A stretch of DNA of 64,000 nucleotides, from contig NC_080056.1 in assembly GCF_026212465.1 (NCBI RefSeq), positions 21,110,017 to 21,174,016 of the forward strand, read 5' to 3'. Shown here piece by piece: positions 42,793 to 56,767 of the stretch. Position 1 is the first letter of the stretch; the number at the start of each line of letters is the position of its first letter. Below the pieces are notes generated by a model. That model did not search any database. It saw only the letters and a list, made by a program, of their open reading frames with translations, and was not told the origin of the DNA. This DNA comes from Amaranthus tricolor. Taxonomy: Eukaryota; Streptophyta; Magnoliopsida; Caryophyllales; Amaranthaceae. The translations under genes and the position numbers were made by a program.

Positions 42793-45700
42793 TGAAATAG
42801 TTAGAATCCAAAACAATTTGGTTTGTTTGGCATCAAGTGGTACAGACTTGATTTGTTTGGCACGAAACTTGGCACACGACATTATTTGGTACATATTATT
42901 ATGTTGAAATAAGTAGAATCCAAAACAATAGTCATATGCTTTTTTGACACTTTTGTCGCATAAAGTGGTCCAAACTTGGTTTGTTTTTCATGAAATTTGG
43001 CACTAAACAGAATTTGGTATATATAGTATTGTATTGAAATAGTTAAAATCGATAAAAATAGCCATATGCTTTAAATTACGTACTAAGTTGTGTTTTTGAG
43101 GTTTTTTTAAGCGTTTTCGACATTTTCTCGCATAATGTGGTTTAAACTTTGTTTGTTTGCCACGAAACTTGGCACACAACACTATTTATTAGATATTATT
43201 GTGTTGAAATGGTTAGAATCGAAAACAATAGTCATATGCTTTAAATTACGTTCTAAGTTGCGTTTTTGAGGTTTTTTAAGCATTTTTGGCGCTTTCTCCC
43301 TTAAGTAGTTCAAACATGGTTTGTTTTGCATGAAACATTGCACACAACACTATTTGGTATATATTATTGTGTTGAAATGGTTAAAATCCAAAATATATAG
43401 TCATATGCTTGATATTACGTGCTAAGTTATATTTGATGTTTTTTAAGCATTTTAGGCACGTTCTCGCGTAAAATTGTTCAAACATGGTTTGTTTGCCATG
43501 AAAATTTGCACACGATACTATTTGGTAAATATTATTGTGTTGAAATGGTGACCATCGAAAACACTAGTCATATGCTTGAAATTACGTGCTAAGTTGCGTC
43601 ATTGAGGTTTTTAAAGCGTTTTTGGCACTTTTTCGCATAAAATGTTTCAAACTTGTTTTGCTTTGCATAAAAGTTGGCACAGAACACTATCTGGTATATA
43701 TTATTTTTTTGAAATTGTCTGAATCGAAAACAATAGTCATATGCTTGAAATTTCGTTCTAAATTACGTTTTTGAGGTTTTTTAAACATTTTTTGCAGTTT
43801 CTCGCTTAAGTAGTCCAAACATGGTTTGTGTTCCATGAAACATTGCAAACAAATCTATTTGGTATATATTATTGTGTTGAAATTGTTAAAATCCAAAATA
43901 TGTAGTCATATGCTTGATATTACTTGCTAAGTGGCATATTTGAGGTTTTTTAAGCGTCTTAGGTACTTTTTGGCATAAAGTGGTTCGAACATGGTTTTTT
44001 TACCACGAAACTTTGCACACGATACTATTTGGTATATATTATTGTGTTGAAATGGTAACAATCGGAAACAATAGTCATATGCTACAAATTACGTGCTAAG
44101 TTACGTCCTTGAGGTTTTTTAAACGTTTTGGGAATTTTCTCGATTAATCTATTTAAAACTTGGTTTTTTTTGCATGAAAGTTGGCACTAAACACTATTTA
44201 GTATATATTATTGTGTTGAAATGGTTAAAATCCAAAACATACATTCATATGGTTGATATTACGTGCTAAGTTGCAATTTGAAATTTTTCAAACGATTTAG
44301 GCACTTTCTCGCATAAAGTGGTTCAAACTTGGTTTGTTTTCCACAAAACATGGCACACGACACTATTTGATATTTATTATTGTGTTGAAATTGTGACAAT
44401 CCAAAACAATACTCATACGCTTGAAATTAACTGCTAAGTTGCGTCTTTGAGGTTTTTTTCAGTGTTTTTGCCACTTTCTCACATAAAGTGTTTCCAATTT
44501 GCTTTGTTTTGCATGAAACTTGGCACTAAACATTATTTTGTATATATTATTGTGTTGAACTCGATAGAATTGAGAACAATAGTCATATGTTGGAAATTAC
44601 GTTCTAAGTTGCTTGTTTTAGGTTTTTAAAGCCTTTTTGGCACTTTCTCGCTTAAAGTGGTTCAAACTTGGTTCGCTTGGCACGAAACTTGGCACACGAC
44701 ACTATTTGGTATCTATTATTGTCTTGAAATAGTTAGAATCCAAAACAATAGTCATATGCTTTAAATTACGTGCTAAGTTGCTTTTTAAAGGTTTTTTAAG
44801 TTTTTTTGGCATTTCTCGCATAAAGTGGTTCTAACTGTGTTTGTTTTGCAGGAAACTTTTCTCACTAAATTATATTTGGTATATATTATTGTGTTGAAAT
44901 GGTGAATATCGAAAACAATAGTCATATACTTGAAATTACGAGCTAACTTACGTGTTTGAGGTTTATTAAGCATTTTTGGCACTTTCTTGCATAAAATGGT
45001 TCAAAATTGGTTTGAATGGCACGAAACTTGGCACACAATACTATTTGGTATATATTATTGTGTTGAAAGGATGACAATCGAAAACAAGAGTTTATGCTTT
45101 AAATTACGTGCTAAGTTGCGTCATTGAGGTTTTTTAAAAGTTTTTGGCACTTTCTCGCATAAAGTGGTTCAAACTTGGTTTATTTTGCTTGAAACTTGGC
45201 ACACAACACTTTTGGTACATATTATTGTGATGAAATTGTTAGAATCGAAACAAATAGTCATATGCAAGAAATTACGTGTTAAGTTGCGTTTTTGAGGTTT
45301 TTTTAAATGTTTTCCTACACTATCACGCATAAAGAGGTTCAAACTTGGTTTGTTTGCCACGAAACTTTGCATACAACAATTTTTGGTATATATTTTTGAA
45401 ATATTTAGAATCAAAAACAATAGCTATATGCTTGAAATTACGTGCTAAGCTCCGTGTTTGATGTTTTTTAAGCGTTTTAGGCACTTTCTCGCATAACGTG
45501 GTACAAAGTTGGTTTGTTTACCACGAAACTTAGCACACAACTCTATTTGGTAGATATATTATTGCGTTGAATTGGTGACAATAGAAAACAATAGTCATAT
45601 GCTTGAAATTACGTGCTAAGTTGCTTTTTAAAGGTTTTTTAAGCGTTTTTGGCACTTTCGCGCATAAAGCGTTTCAAACTTTGTTTGTTTTACATTAAAC

Positions 45701-48700
45701 TTTGTACTAAACACTATTCGGTATATATTATTGTGTTGAAATGGTTAAAATAAAAAATTTATAGTCATATGTTTTATAATACGTGCTATGTTGCATATTT
45801 GAGGTTTTTTAAGCGTCTTAGGCACTTTCTCGCATAAAGTGGATCAAACATGATTTGTTTGCCACGAAACTTTGCACACGATACTATTTGGTATAAATTA
45901 TTGTGTTGAAATGGTGACAAACGAAAACACTAGTCATATGCATGAAATTGCATGCTAGGTTGCGTCATTAAGGTTTTAAGCGTTTTTGGCACTTTCCTGC
46001 ATAAAATGTTTTAAACCTTGTTTTGTTTTGCATAAAACTTGGCACATAACACTATTTAGTATGTATTATTATGTTGAAATGTTTTGAATCGAAAACAATA
46101 GTCATATGCTTGAAATTACGTTCTAAATTACTTTTTTTAGGTTTTTAATCATTTTTGGTAGTTTTTCGATTAATTAGTTCCAACATGGTTGTTTTGAATG
46201 AAACATTGCACACAATAGTATTCGGTATATATTATAGTGTTGAAATGGTTAGAATCAAAAACATCTACTCATATTCTTGATATTATGTGCTAAGTTGTGT
46301 ATTTGAGGGTTTTTAATCGTTTTAGGCACTTTCTCGCATAAAGTAGTTCAAATTTGGTTTGTTTTGCATGAAACGTGGCACTAAACACTATTTGGTATAT
46401 ATTATTGTGTTGAACTCGATAGAATTGAAAACAGTAGTCATATGCTTGAAATTACGTTCTAAGTTGCATGTTTTAGTTTTTTAAAGTGTTTTTGGAACAT
46501 TCTTGCTTAAAGAGGTTCAAAGTTGGTTCGCTTGGCACGAAACTTGGCACACGACACTATTTGGTGTCTCTTATTGTCTTGAAATAGTTAGAATCCAAAA
46601 TAATAGTCATATGCTTGAAATTATGTGCTAAGTTGCTTTTTTAAGGTTTTTTATGCTTTTTTGGCACTTTCTCACATAAAGTGGTTCAAACTGTGTTTGT
46701 TTGGCAGGAAAAGTTTCTCAGTAAATTGTATTTGGTATATATTATTGTTTTGAAATGGTGAAAATCAAAAACAATAAGCATATATTTAAAATTACGAGCT
46801 AACTTGCGTGCTTGAGGTTTATTAAGCATTTTTGGCACTTTCTTGCATAAAATAGTCCAAACTTGGTTTGTTTCGCACGACACTTGGCACACGATATTAT
46901 TTGGTATATATTATTGTGTAGAAATGGTGACAATCGAAAACAATAGTCATATGCTTGAAATTAGGCGCTAAGTTGCGTCATTGAGGTTTATAAAAAGTTC
47001 TTGGCACTTTCTCGCATAAAGTGGTTCAAACTTGGTTTATTTTGCAAGAAACTTGGAACACAACACTATTTGGTACATATTATTGTGATGCAATAGTAAG
47101 AATCGAAATCTATAGTCATATTCAAGAAATTACGTGTTAAGTTGCGTTTTTGAGGTTTTTTTAAGCGTTTTTTTTGCACTTTCATGCACAAAGTGGTTCA
47201 ATCTTGGTTTGTTTGTCACGAAACTTCGCATACAACGCTTTCTGGTATATATTTTTTTAAAATGGTTAGAATCCAAAAAATAGCTATATGCTTGAAATTA
47301 CGTGCTAAGCTGCATGTTTGAGGTTTTTTAAGCGTTTTAGGCACTTTCTAGCATAAAGTGGTACAAACTTGGTTTGTTTACCACGAAACTTAGCCCACAA
47401 CGCTATTTGGTATATATATTATTGTGTTGAAATGGTGACAATAGAAAATGATAGTCATATGCTTGAAATCACATGCTAAGTTGCTTTTTTAAGGTTTTTC
47501 AAGCGTTTTTGGCACTTTCGCGCATAAAGTGTTTCAAACTTTGTTCGTTTTACATGAAACTTCGCACGAAACACTATTTGGTATATATTATTGTGTTGAA
47601 AGGGTTAGAATAAAAAATTTATAGTCATATGCTTTATATTACGTGCTAAGTTGCAGATTTGAGGTTTTTTAAGCGTCTTAGGCACTTTCTCGCATAAAAG
47701 TGGTTCAAACATGGTTTGTTTGCCACGAAAAATTGCACACGATACTATTTGGTATATATTATTGTGTTGAAATGGTGTCAAACGAAAACACTATTTATTC
47801 GCATGAAATTACGTGTTAGGTTGCGTCATTAAGGTTTTTAACCGTTTTTGGCACTTTCTCGCATAAAATGTTTCAAACCTTGTTTTGTTTTGCATAAAAC
47901 TTGGCACGTAACACTATTTAGTACATATTATTGTGTTGAAATGTTTTGAAGCAAAAACCATAGTCATATGCTTGAAATTACGTTCTAAGTTATGTTTTTG
48001 AGGTTTTTTAATCATTTTTGGCACTTTCTCGATTAATTAGTTTAATCATGGTTTGTTTTGCATGAAACATTGTCCACAACAGTATTTTCTATATATTATA
48101 GTGTTGAAATGGTTAGAATCAAAAACATATAGTCATATTCTTGATATTACGTGCTAAGTTGCGTATTTGAGATTTTTTAATCGTTTTAGGCACTTTCTCG
48201 CATAAAGTGGTCCAAACTTGGTTTATTTTGCATGAAAATTTGCACTAAACACTATTTGGTATATATTATTGTGTTGAACTCGATAGAATTTAAAACAATA
48301 GTCACATGCTTGAAATTACGTTCTAAGTTGCATGTTTCTGGTTTTTAAAGCGTTTTTGGCGCTTTCTCGCTTAAAGTGGTTCAAACTTGGTTCGCTTGGC
48401 ACGAAACGTGGCACACGACTCTATTTGGTATCTATTATTGTCTTTAAATAGTTAGAATCCAAAAAAATAGTCATATGCTTGAAATTACGTGCTAAGTTGC
48501 TTTTTTAAGGTTTTTTAAGCTTTTATGGCACTTTCTCGCATAAAGTGGTTCAAAATGTGTTTGTTTTGCATTAAACTTTTCTTACTAAATTGTATTTGGT
48601 ATATATTATTGTGTTGAAATGGTGAAAATCAAAAACAATAGTCGTATACTTGAAATTACGAGCTAACTTGCGTGTTTGCGGTTTATTAAGCATTTTTGGC

Positions 48701-51598
48701 ACTTTCTTTCATAAAATGGTTCAAACTTTGTTTGTTTAGCAAAAAACTTCGCACACGATATTATTTGGTATATATTATTGTGTTGAAATGGTGACAATCG
48801 AAAACAATAGTCATATGCTTGAAATTACGTGCTAAGTTGCGTCATTGAGGTTTTTTAAAAGTTTTTAGCACTTGCTCGCATAAAGTGGTTCAAACTTGGT
48901 TTATTTTGCATGAAACATGGCACACAACACTATTTGGTACATATTATTGTGATGAAGTGGTTAGAATCAAAACCAATAGTCATATTCTAGAAATTACGTG
49001 TTATGTTACATTTTTGAGGTTTTTTTATGCGTTTTTTTGCACTTTCACGCATAACGTGGTTCAAACTTGGTTTTTTTGCCATGAATCATGGCATACAACA
49101 GTTCTTGTTATAGATGTTTGAAATGGTTCGAATCCAAAAAAATAATTATATGCTTGAAATTACGTGCGAAGCTGAGTATTTGAGTTTTTTAAGCGTTTTA
49201 GGCACTTTCTCGCATAAAGTGCTACAAACTTGGTTTGTTTACTACGAAACTTAGCACACAACGCTATTTGGTAGATATATTATGGTGTTGAAATGGTGAC
49301 AATAGAAAATGATAGTCATATGCTTGAAATCACATGCTAAGTTGCTTTTTTAAGGTTTTTCAAGCGTTTTTGGCACTTTTGCGCATAAAGTGTTTCAAAC
49401 TTTGTTTGTTTTACATGAAACTTCGCACTAAACACTATTTGGTATATATTATTGTGTGGAAAGGGTTAAAATCAAAAATTTATAGTCATATGCTTTATAT
49501 TACGTGCTAAGTTGCAGATTTGAGGATTTTTAAGCGTCTTAGGCACTTTCTCGCATAAAGTGTTTCAAACATGGTTTTTTTGCCACGAAACATCGCACAC
49601 GATACTATTTGGTTTATATTATTGTGTTGAAATGTTGACAAATGAAAACACTAGTCATACGCATGAAATTACGTGCTAGGTTGCGTCATTAAGGTTTTTA
49701 AGCGTTTTTGCCACTTTCTCGCATAAAATGTTTCAAACCTTGTTTTGTTCTGCATAAAACTTGGCACATAACACTATTTAGTATATATTATTGTGTTGAA
49801 ATGTTTTCAATCGAAAACAATAGTAATATGCTTGAAATTACGTTCTAAGTTACGTTTTTGAGGTTTTTTAATCATTTTTGGCACTTTCTTGATTAATTAG
49901 TTCAAACATGGTTTGTTTTGCATGAAACATTGCCCACAACAGTATTTGCTATATATTATAGTTTTGAAATGGTTAGAATCAAAAACATATAGTTATATTC
50001 TTTATATTACTTGCTGAGTTGCGTATTTGAGGTTTTTAAGCGTTTTAGGCACTTTCTCGCATGAAGTGGTCAAAACTTGGTTTGTTTACCACGAAACTTG
50101 CACACAACGGTATTTGGTATATATCTTATTGTGTTGAAATGGTGACAATAGAAAACAATAGTCATATGCTTGAAATTACGTGCTAAGTTGCTTTTTTAAA
50201 TTTTTTAAGCGTTTTTGGCACTTTCACGCTTAAAGTGTTTCAAACTTTGTTTGTTTTACATGAAACTTCGCACTAAACACTATTTGTTATATATTATAAT
50301 GTTGAAATGGTCAAAATCAAAAATTTATAGTCATATGCTTTATATTACGTGCTAAGTTGCATATTTTAGGTTTTTTAAGCATCTTACGCACTTTCTCGCA
50401 TAAAGTGGTTCAAAAATGGTTTGTTTGCCACGAAACATTACACACGATACTATTTGGTATATATTATTGTGTTTAAATGGTGGCAAACGTAAACACTCGT
50501 CACATGCATGAAATTACGTGCAAGGTTGCATCATTGTGGTTTTTAAGCGTTTTTGGCACTTTATCGCATAAAATGTTTCAAACGTTGTTTTGTTTTACAT
50601 ACAACTTGGCACATAACACTATTTAGTATATATTATTGTGTTGAAATATTTTGAATCAAAACAATAGTCATATGCTTGAAATTACGTTGTAAGTTACGTT
50701 TTTGAGGTTTTTTAATCATTTTTGGCACTCTCTCGATTAATTAGTTCAAATATGGTTTGTTTTGCATGATACATTGCCCACAACAGTATTCGCTATGTAT
50801 TATAGTGTTGAAATGGTTAGAATCAAAAACATATAGTCATATTCTTAATATTACGTGCTAAGTTGCGTATTTGAGGTTTTTTAAGCGTTTTAGGCACTCT
50901 CTCGCATAAAGTGGTTCAAACTTGGTTTGTTTTGCATGAAACTTTGCACTAAAAACTATTTGGTATTTATTATTGTGTTGAACTCGATAGAATTGAAAAC
51001 AATAGTCATATGCTTGAGATTACGTTCTAAGTTGCATGTTTCTGATTTTTAAAGCGTTTTTGGCGCTTTCTCGCTTAAAGTGGTTCAAACGTGGTTCGCT
51101 TGGCACGAAACTTGGCACACGACTCTATTTGGTATAGATTATTGTCTTGAAATGGTTAGAATCCAAAAAAATAGTCATATGCTTGAAATTACGTGCGAAG
51201 TTGCCTATTTAAGGTTTTTAAAACTTCTATGGCACTTTCTCGTATAAAGTGGTTAAAATTGCGTTTGTTTTGCAGGAAACGTTTCTCACAAAATTCTATT
51301 TGGTATACATTATTGTATTGAAATGGTGAAAATCGAAAACAATAGTCATATGCTTGAAATTACGTGCTAAGTTGCGTCATTGAGGTTTTTAAAAAGTTTT
51401 TGGCACTTTCTCGCATAAAACTTGGCACACAACACTATTTTTTTTTGCGAGGAAACAGTTAGAATCGAAACCAATAGTAATATGCTAGAAATTACGTGTT
51501 AAGTTGCGTTTTTGAGTTATTTTTTTAAGCGTTTTTTTTCACTTTCACGCATAAAGTGGTTCAAACTTGGTTTGTTTGTGACCAAACTTGGCATACAA
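42793..51598 (+). repeat. Satellite array E (about 52 monomers)
   Basis: Same repeat and orientation. It holds the rest of copy B of the 10.3-kb duplication up to about 48130, then about 3.5 kb of related higher-order units. It ends inside a monomer at 51598 where Gypsy-2 begins. Nothing else is embedded. Confidence 0.95.
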
Positions 51599-51725
51599 GT
51601 GGTAAAAACTACTTCCTCGTAACTTGCATGGCAATGGAAAACGTAGAACACACATGTTATCATAACACAACACTTGCAAAACAAAACTACCAACCAAATG
51701 AATTAACATTACTCGCGCGAAATTC

Positions 51726-52193
51726 CTATCGCCCTCTACCCCCCTTAAGAAGTAACGTCCCCGTAACGTTACTAACCTGAAAAAGGTGAGAGTACTTTTC
51801 TCGCATAGCGTCTTCCATTTCCCATGTAGCCGCTTCACGCTCGTTATTTGACCATAGGACCTTTACCATAGATATATCCTTCCGTCGTGTACTACAGACC
51901 TTCGTGTCCAAGATTCTAACCGGTTTCTCAGAGTAAGACAAGGATGTATCCAAATCCAAAGGTTCAGGATCTAAGACATGAGAGGCTGCGGCATGATATC
52001 GCTTAAGCTGCGACATATGAAACACGTCATGTACCTTCTCCAAGGAGTTTAGAAGGGCTAATCGATAAGACACCTTACCTACACGTTCCAAAATTTCATA
52101 TGGCCCTATGAATCGAGGGCTCAACTTTTCACGAGCACCAAAATGTACTACTCTACGCATGGGTGATACGCGAAGTAGTACCTGTTCTCCCAC
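51726..52193 (-). pseudogene. Gypsy-2 integrase C-terminus and chromodomain
   Basis: The frame begins with GEQVLLRVSPMRRVV and LSPRFIGPYEIL (integrase C-terminal fold), then VFHMSQLKRY, and ends in a chromodomain: PVRILDTKV, KVLWSNNEREAATWEME and MREKYSHLF (about 51920-51770). Chromodomains of this type direct insertion to particular chromatin, which could fit residence in a satellite array. That link is inference. Confidence 0.88.
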
Positions 52194-52399
52194 GGTGAAC
52201 TCTTGCTCGTCGCTTCAAATCAGTGTAAGACTTTTGAGGATCCTGTGCCGCTTTCAAACGATCCCTTATCAACTTCACCTTTTCAGTCGTCTGAAATAAC
52301 AACTCAGGTCCCAAGGTCACCACTTCGGTGAAATCATCCCAATAAACTGGACTACGACAACGACGTCCATACAAACCCTCGAATGGAGCCATCTATATA

Positions 52400-53090
52400 G
52401 ATGCCTGATAACTGTTATTATAAGAAAATCGACCAGATCCAAGTGTTCGTCCCACGACCCTTGCCATTCCATGGCAATAGCATGCAACATATCCTCTAAT
52501 ATCTGATTAGTCCGCTCTATTTGCCCATCCGTCTACGGATGGAATGACGTACTATAAAGCAACGTAGTACCCATTGCTTGTTGCAAGGTTTACCAGAATT
52601 GTGACAAATACCGTGTATCTCTATCGAACACAATAGTACGGGGTACACCATGAAATCGCATGACATACTTAATGTAAGCTCGAGCTAACTGTTCCATCTC
52701 CCAACGACAATTCATAGGGATGAAACGGGCTGACTTAGTCAAACGATCCACTATGACCCATAATGCATCATTTCCTGCCTTCGTCCGGGGTAAACCCACA
52801 ACAAAATCCATTGAGATATCATCCTACTTCCATACCGGTATCTCCAAAGGTTGTAGTAAACCTCCAGGTCTTTTATGCTCACTTTTAACCTTTTGACAAG
52901 TCAAACAGCGTGAGACATAATCCGCAATATCCTTCTTCTTCCCAGACCACCAAAACATTAACTTAAGGTCCTGATACATTTTATCTCCGCCCGGATGGAC
53001 AGAAAATTTCGTACAATGTGCCTCATCCAAGATACGTTCCTTCAAAGATTCCTCCCCTGTTGGTAAACAGCAGCGACCCTTGAACCTCAA
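52400..53090 (-). pseudogene. Gypsy-2 integrase core (broken)
   Basis: The HHCC zinc finger (H..HPGGDKMY ... CLTCQKVKSEHKRP) is followed by a stop near 52822, then MDFVVGLPRT, VDRLTKSARFIP and the second catalytic region FDRDTRYLSQFW. That region reads F where a relative in this window (61180) has S. The third catalytic region (DGQ-type) lies near 52530 in broken frame. This is the element's DNA-joining enzyme, now interrupted at several points. Confidence 0.85.
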
Positions 53091-53138
53091 ACTTCCATGT
53101 TCCTGGACAAAGAATCCTTTTGCTTTTCCTTCCCGTGC

Positions 53139-54744
53139 CTATTCCTTTATCTTCAAAAGTTTCGGATCTTTATCCTGGGAGTTTAAAATTTCTTCAAAGA
53201 ACGAAGGTCGAATAGCCAAGGCATTCAGACACTCTTGTAACTCACCTTTACGTACCATTTCCAAATTTAATCTGGCAAAATCCCGATGCAACTCTTCAAC
53301 TACATCTATGGCGGACAACGAGGGATTAGACTTCCTACTCAATGCATCGACTACCAAGTTCGCTCGTCCCTCATGATATATGAACTCCAAATCATAATCT
53401 GTCATCAACTCTAGCCACCGACGTTATTGCATGTTCAAATAAGGCTGAGTGTAGAGATACTTCAGACTCTGATGATCAGTGTAGATCTTACATTTGACAC
53501 CATACAAGTAATGGCGCCATATTTTGAGAGCAAACACTATAGTAGCTAACTCCAGATCATGGGTAGGATGATTAACTTCATGTATTTTAAGTTGTCGTGA
53601 TGCGTAAGCAATCACCTTACGGTCCTGCATCAATACACAACCCAGTCCTTTCTTCGATGCTTCACTGTAAACAGTGTAATCCAATTTCGGGTCAGGTAAA
53701 GTAAGAACAGGGGTTGTAGTTAAGCTTTCCTTTAATGTCATGAAGGCCTGTTCACGCTCATCAGTCCACTCGAACTTCTTCTCTTTCTTCATCAACGAAG
53801 TCATAGGCAGAGCAATGCGTGAGAAATCCTTGACAAAACGACGGTAATACCCGGCCAATCCTAAGAAACTTCGTACTTCGATGACATTCTTAGGTGACGA
53901 CCAGCTTCGAACTGCCTCTACCTTCGCCGGATCGACCGAAATACCCTCCTTAGAAACAAAATGATCCAAAAATGAGACCTTTTTCCAACCATAAGTCACA
54001 ATTTGACAATTTAGCGTACACGTTACTTTCTCGCAGAGTTTGCAGGACTAAACGTAGATGTTTCTCATGATCATCCCGGTCTTTCGAATAGACCAATATG
54101 TCATCAGTAAAGACTACCATGAACTTGTCCAAATACGCACTAAATACTTGATTCATTAAACACATGAACGCAGCTAGAGCATTTGTCAACCCAAAAGGCA
54201 TCACGGTGAACTCATAATGTCCATAACGTGTTCTAAAAGCCGTTTTATGTATATCCCCTTCAGCTATTCTTAGCTGATGATAACCCGATCTTAAGTCAAT
54301 TTTTGAAAAGACCCCGGCTCCTCTCAATTGATCAAATAAGTCATCTATCCGGGGTAACGGGTATTTATTCTTAACGGTTAGCTTATTTAACTCCCTGTAG
54401 TCGATGAATAATCTCAAACTACCATCTTTTTTCCTGACAAACAAAACTAGAGCGCCCCAAGGTGAAACAATAGGTCGAACATAACCCTTATCCAACAATT
54501 CTTCCAGCTGAGACTTTAATTCTTCCATCTCCTTCGAAGCTATATGATAAGGGGCCTTAGAAATCGGTCCAGTCCCAGGTACCAAGTCTATCGTGAAGTC
54601 AATTTTTCGTTGAGGTGGCATATCGGGAATGTCGTCATGAAAAACATCCAAAAATTCATTCACTACATCAATATCCTTGGGATCCTCCTCCTTCTTCCCC
54701 CCCCCTGGCTGATATGACATAAGTACAAAGGGTGTCCTTGCCAC
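53139..54744 (-). pseudogene. Gypsy-2 reverse transcriptase and RNase H (broken)
   Basis: Reverse transcriptase motifs: [43 protein letters not shown] and the catalytic box FTDD at about 54100, where most plant relatives read FIDD. RNase H motifs: [18 protein letters not shown] (the first catalytic Asp appears as Glu), [10 protein letters not shown] and VVDALSRK. Frames change near 53975, and a stop interrupts near 53421. Confidence 0.9.
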
Positions 54745-55502
54745 ACGAGTCTTTGCAATTCTAATGTTGACACCAAATTCGTCCTGGGCCCCTTGGGAAA
54801 CTTCCTATATCTAACGTTTTCCCCTCGTGGTCCTTCCAACAATAGTCTCTGCTCTCTACATTCAATAGTGGCTTTATATCTTCCTAACCAATCCATCCCC
54901 AAACTTACCTCTAAGCCTTCCATATCTAATACATACAAGTCACTAGGAAAGACAACTTTCCCTATCTTCAAGGGTACATCCTTATACAGTCTATCACAAC
55001 TGTACAATTTTCCCGATGGAACAGCCACCGTATAAGAAACTTGTTCAAAAGTTCCTAAATTCAATTCTTCTACTGTACTCTTTGCAAGAAATGAACATGT
55101 AGCTCCCGAATCAAATAATACATTCACAGCTATAGAATGAATGGCGAACGTACCTGTAACCACATCCGTCGCTTGGTCAGCTTCTCTTGCACTGACCGCA
55201 GCTACCCTTCCACTAGCCGTTTGTGGATTAATTCCTCCCACGTGATTGCCCCCACGATGTATTTCTGACCCTTTAGCCCGGTTTCCATCTACCCGGCCTT
55301 GTCCCCCATCAAAAGGTCGCTGGAACCTCTGACCAGCATTATCACGATTTCCATTCCCGTACCATTGGCTGACTTGACTGCTGGCGTTGTTTAAATTATG
55401 TTGCCGGTGTGGTCCACCCGGCTGTAGACTTCTACCCCCTTTCTTTATGTAGCATTCAAACTCCCTATGTCCTCTTTTGTAGCAAAAGTTACACTCGATC
55501 AA
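54663..55502 (-). pseudogene. Gypsy-2 zinc knuckle and protease
   Basis: The zinc knuckle CNFCYKRGHREFEC (CX2CX4HX4C) is at about 55490-55450, followed by a Gly/Asn/Gln-rich linker. The aspartic protease has VLFDSGATCSF (about 55120) and a downstream LGMDWL motif (about 54900). This frame overlaps the following polymerase frame by about 80 bp, which reflects a frameshift near 54720 in a run of C. Confidence 0.88.
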
Positions 55503-55553
55503 ATTCCCATCACAATCTTTTCCCGGGTGATTTCTCTTGCATCTTCTATAGAA

Positions 55554-56458
55554 TTACTTCCTTTTATTGCCATCTCGGTCCAGTAATGGCTTAGCAGGCT
55601 TCGTGTCTCCTCTAAACCCAGAATTTGTACTAGACCCGCCTCCTTGAAAATTTCCGAAATTTCTTGCTTTTTTATGATAAAAGCCCCACAAGTTCTCCGA
55701 TGTCTGACCAGAAACCTCTTTCCTCTTCTCAGGGATATTACCCTTTTCTTTTTCCTTCTCCTTCCTCAAAATATTCCTTATTGAGACGCTCGCTTGTACA
55801 TCTGTTCCAGGTTGTTATAACGATCACTTTCGATATGTTTTTGAATCTCATACGACAATCCCAGCTCAAATCGCTGCATTTTCTTCTCTTCAGTGTGAAC
55901 ATCATCAGGACAGTACTTGAGGTACTCCATAAATTTGTGGTAATACTCATCAATAGTCATACCACCCATCTCTAACCGCGCAAACTCGTTCGACTTATCT
56001 TTCCTTACGTGCAGCGGATAGAATTTCTCTCGCATGGCTCTTTTAAATAGATCCCAACTAAAATCCCCGTCATCCTGCTCCAACAACCCCGATCTACTGT
56101 TTGCCCACCTGTAGTCGGCTTCTCCAACCAAATAAAATGCAGCTTGATTGAATTTCAATTCTTGTGGACATTCTACTACATCAAAAAGTTTGTCAAATTC
56201 TCTTAACCAGAGTTCAAGCTCTGACGGTTCCCCTTTAACATCGAAAGTCGAGGGTTTGCATTGACTAATCTGTTTGCTCATTTCAGATGCTAATTCCGAC
56301 GTAGACCTCTCTGGTGGTGCACTTACACTGGACAACGCTTTCACCAGATTTCTTAGCGTACGGTTAGCATCATTTCTAGACAGACTCTTTCTTGACAAAG
56401 GAGGCAAATTTTGCAAGCAAAAGAAGGTACTAATATAAGAAAGACCTAAGGATTCCAA
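55554..56458 (-). pseudogene. Gypsy-2 gag
   Basis: Retrotransposon gag features: LELWLREFDKLFDVV, AAFYLVGEADYRWAN, WDLFKRAMREKFYP and DEYYHKFMEYLKYCPDD. The open frame runs 56458-55778. The lysine-rich continuation (to 55554) is in a shifted frame before the zinc knuckle. The first codon of the open stretch at 56458 is TTG, so the true start is uncertain. Confidence 0.85.
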
Positions 56459-56767
56459 AGTTCTTGAGAAAGAACAGAATTCTGCTGAAATTCACTTAAC
56501 ATACAACTACTTATTTACTAGTACTTAGGTTTATTTTTTTCTATATGTATATAATATTAAACTTAATAAAGACATTGTAAAAGCGACTCAATATATAATA
56601 CACATCACACCTCATTGGAAGAAACCATAAACATACTGTGATATTTTATTGATATAAACTGATGCGCCTACACTGATTTCCGCAACACATTTACATTTTT
56701 CACAAAGATAATAACTAAAAAAAATGATATAACTAAAGGAAAACATTGAAGAAAAGAAGGGAAACAT
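56459..56767. other. Spacer between leader frame and gag of Gypsy-2
   Basis: About 300 bp of AT-rich noncoding DNA. It could be an intron or an internal leader. No clear signal was found. Confidence 0.4.
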
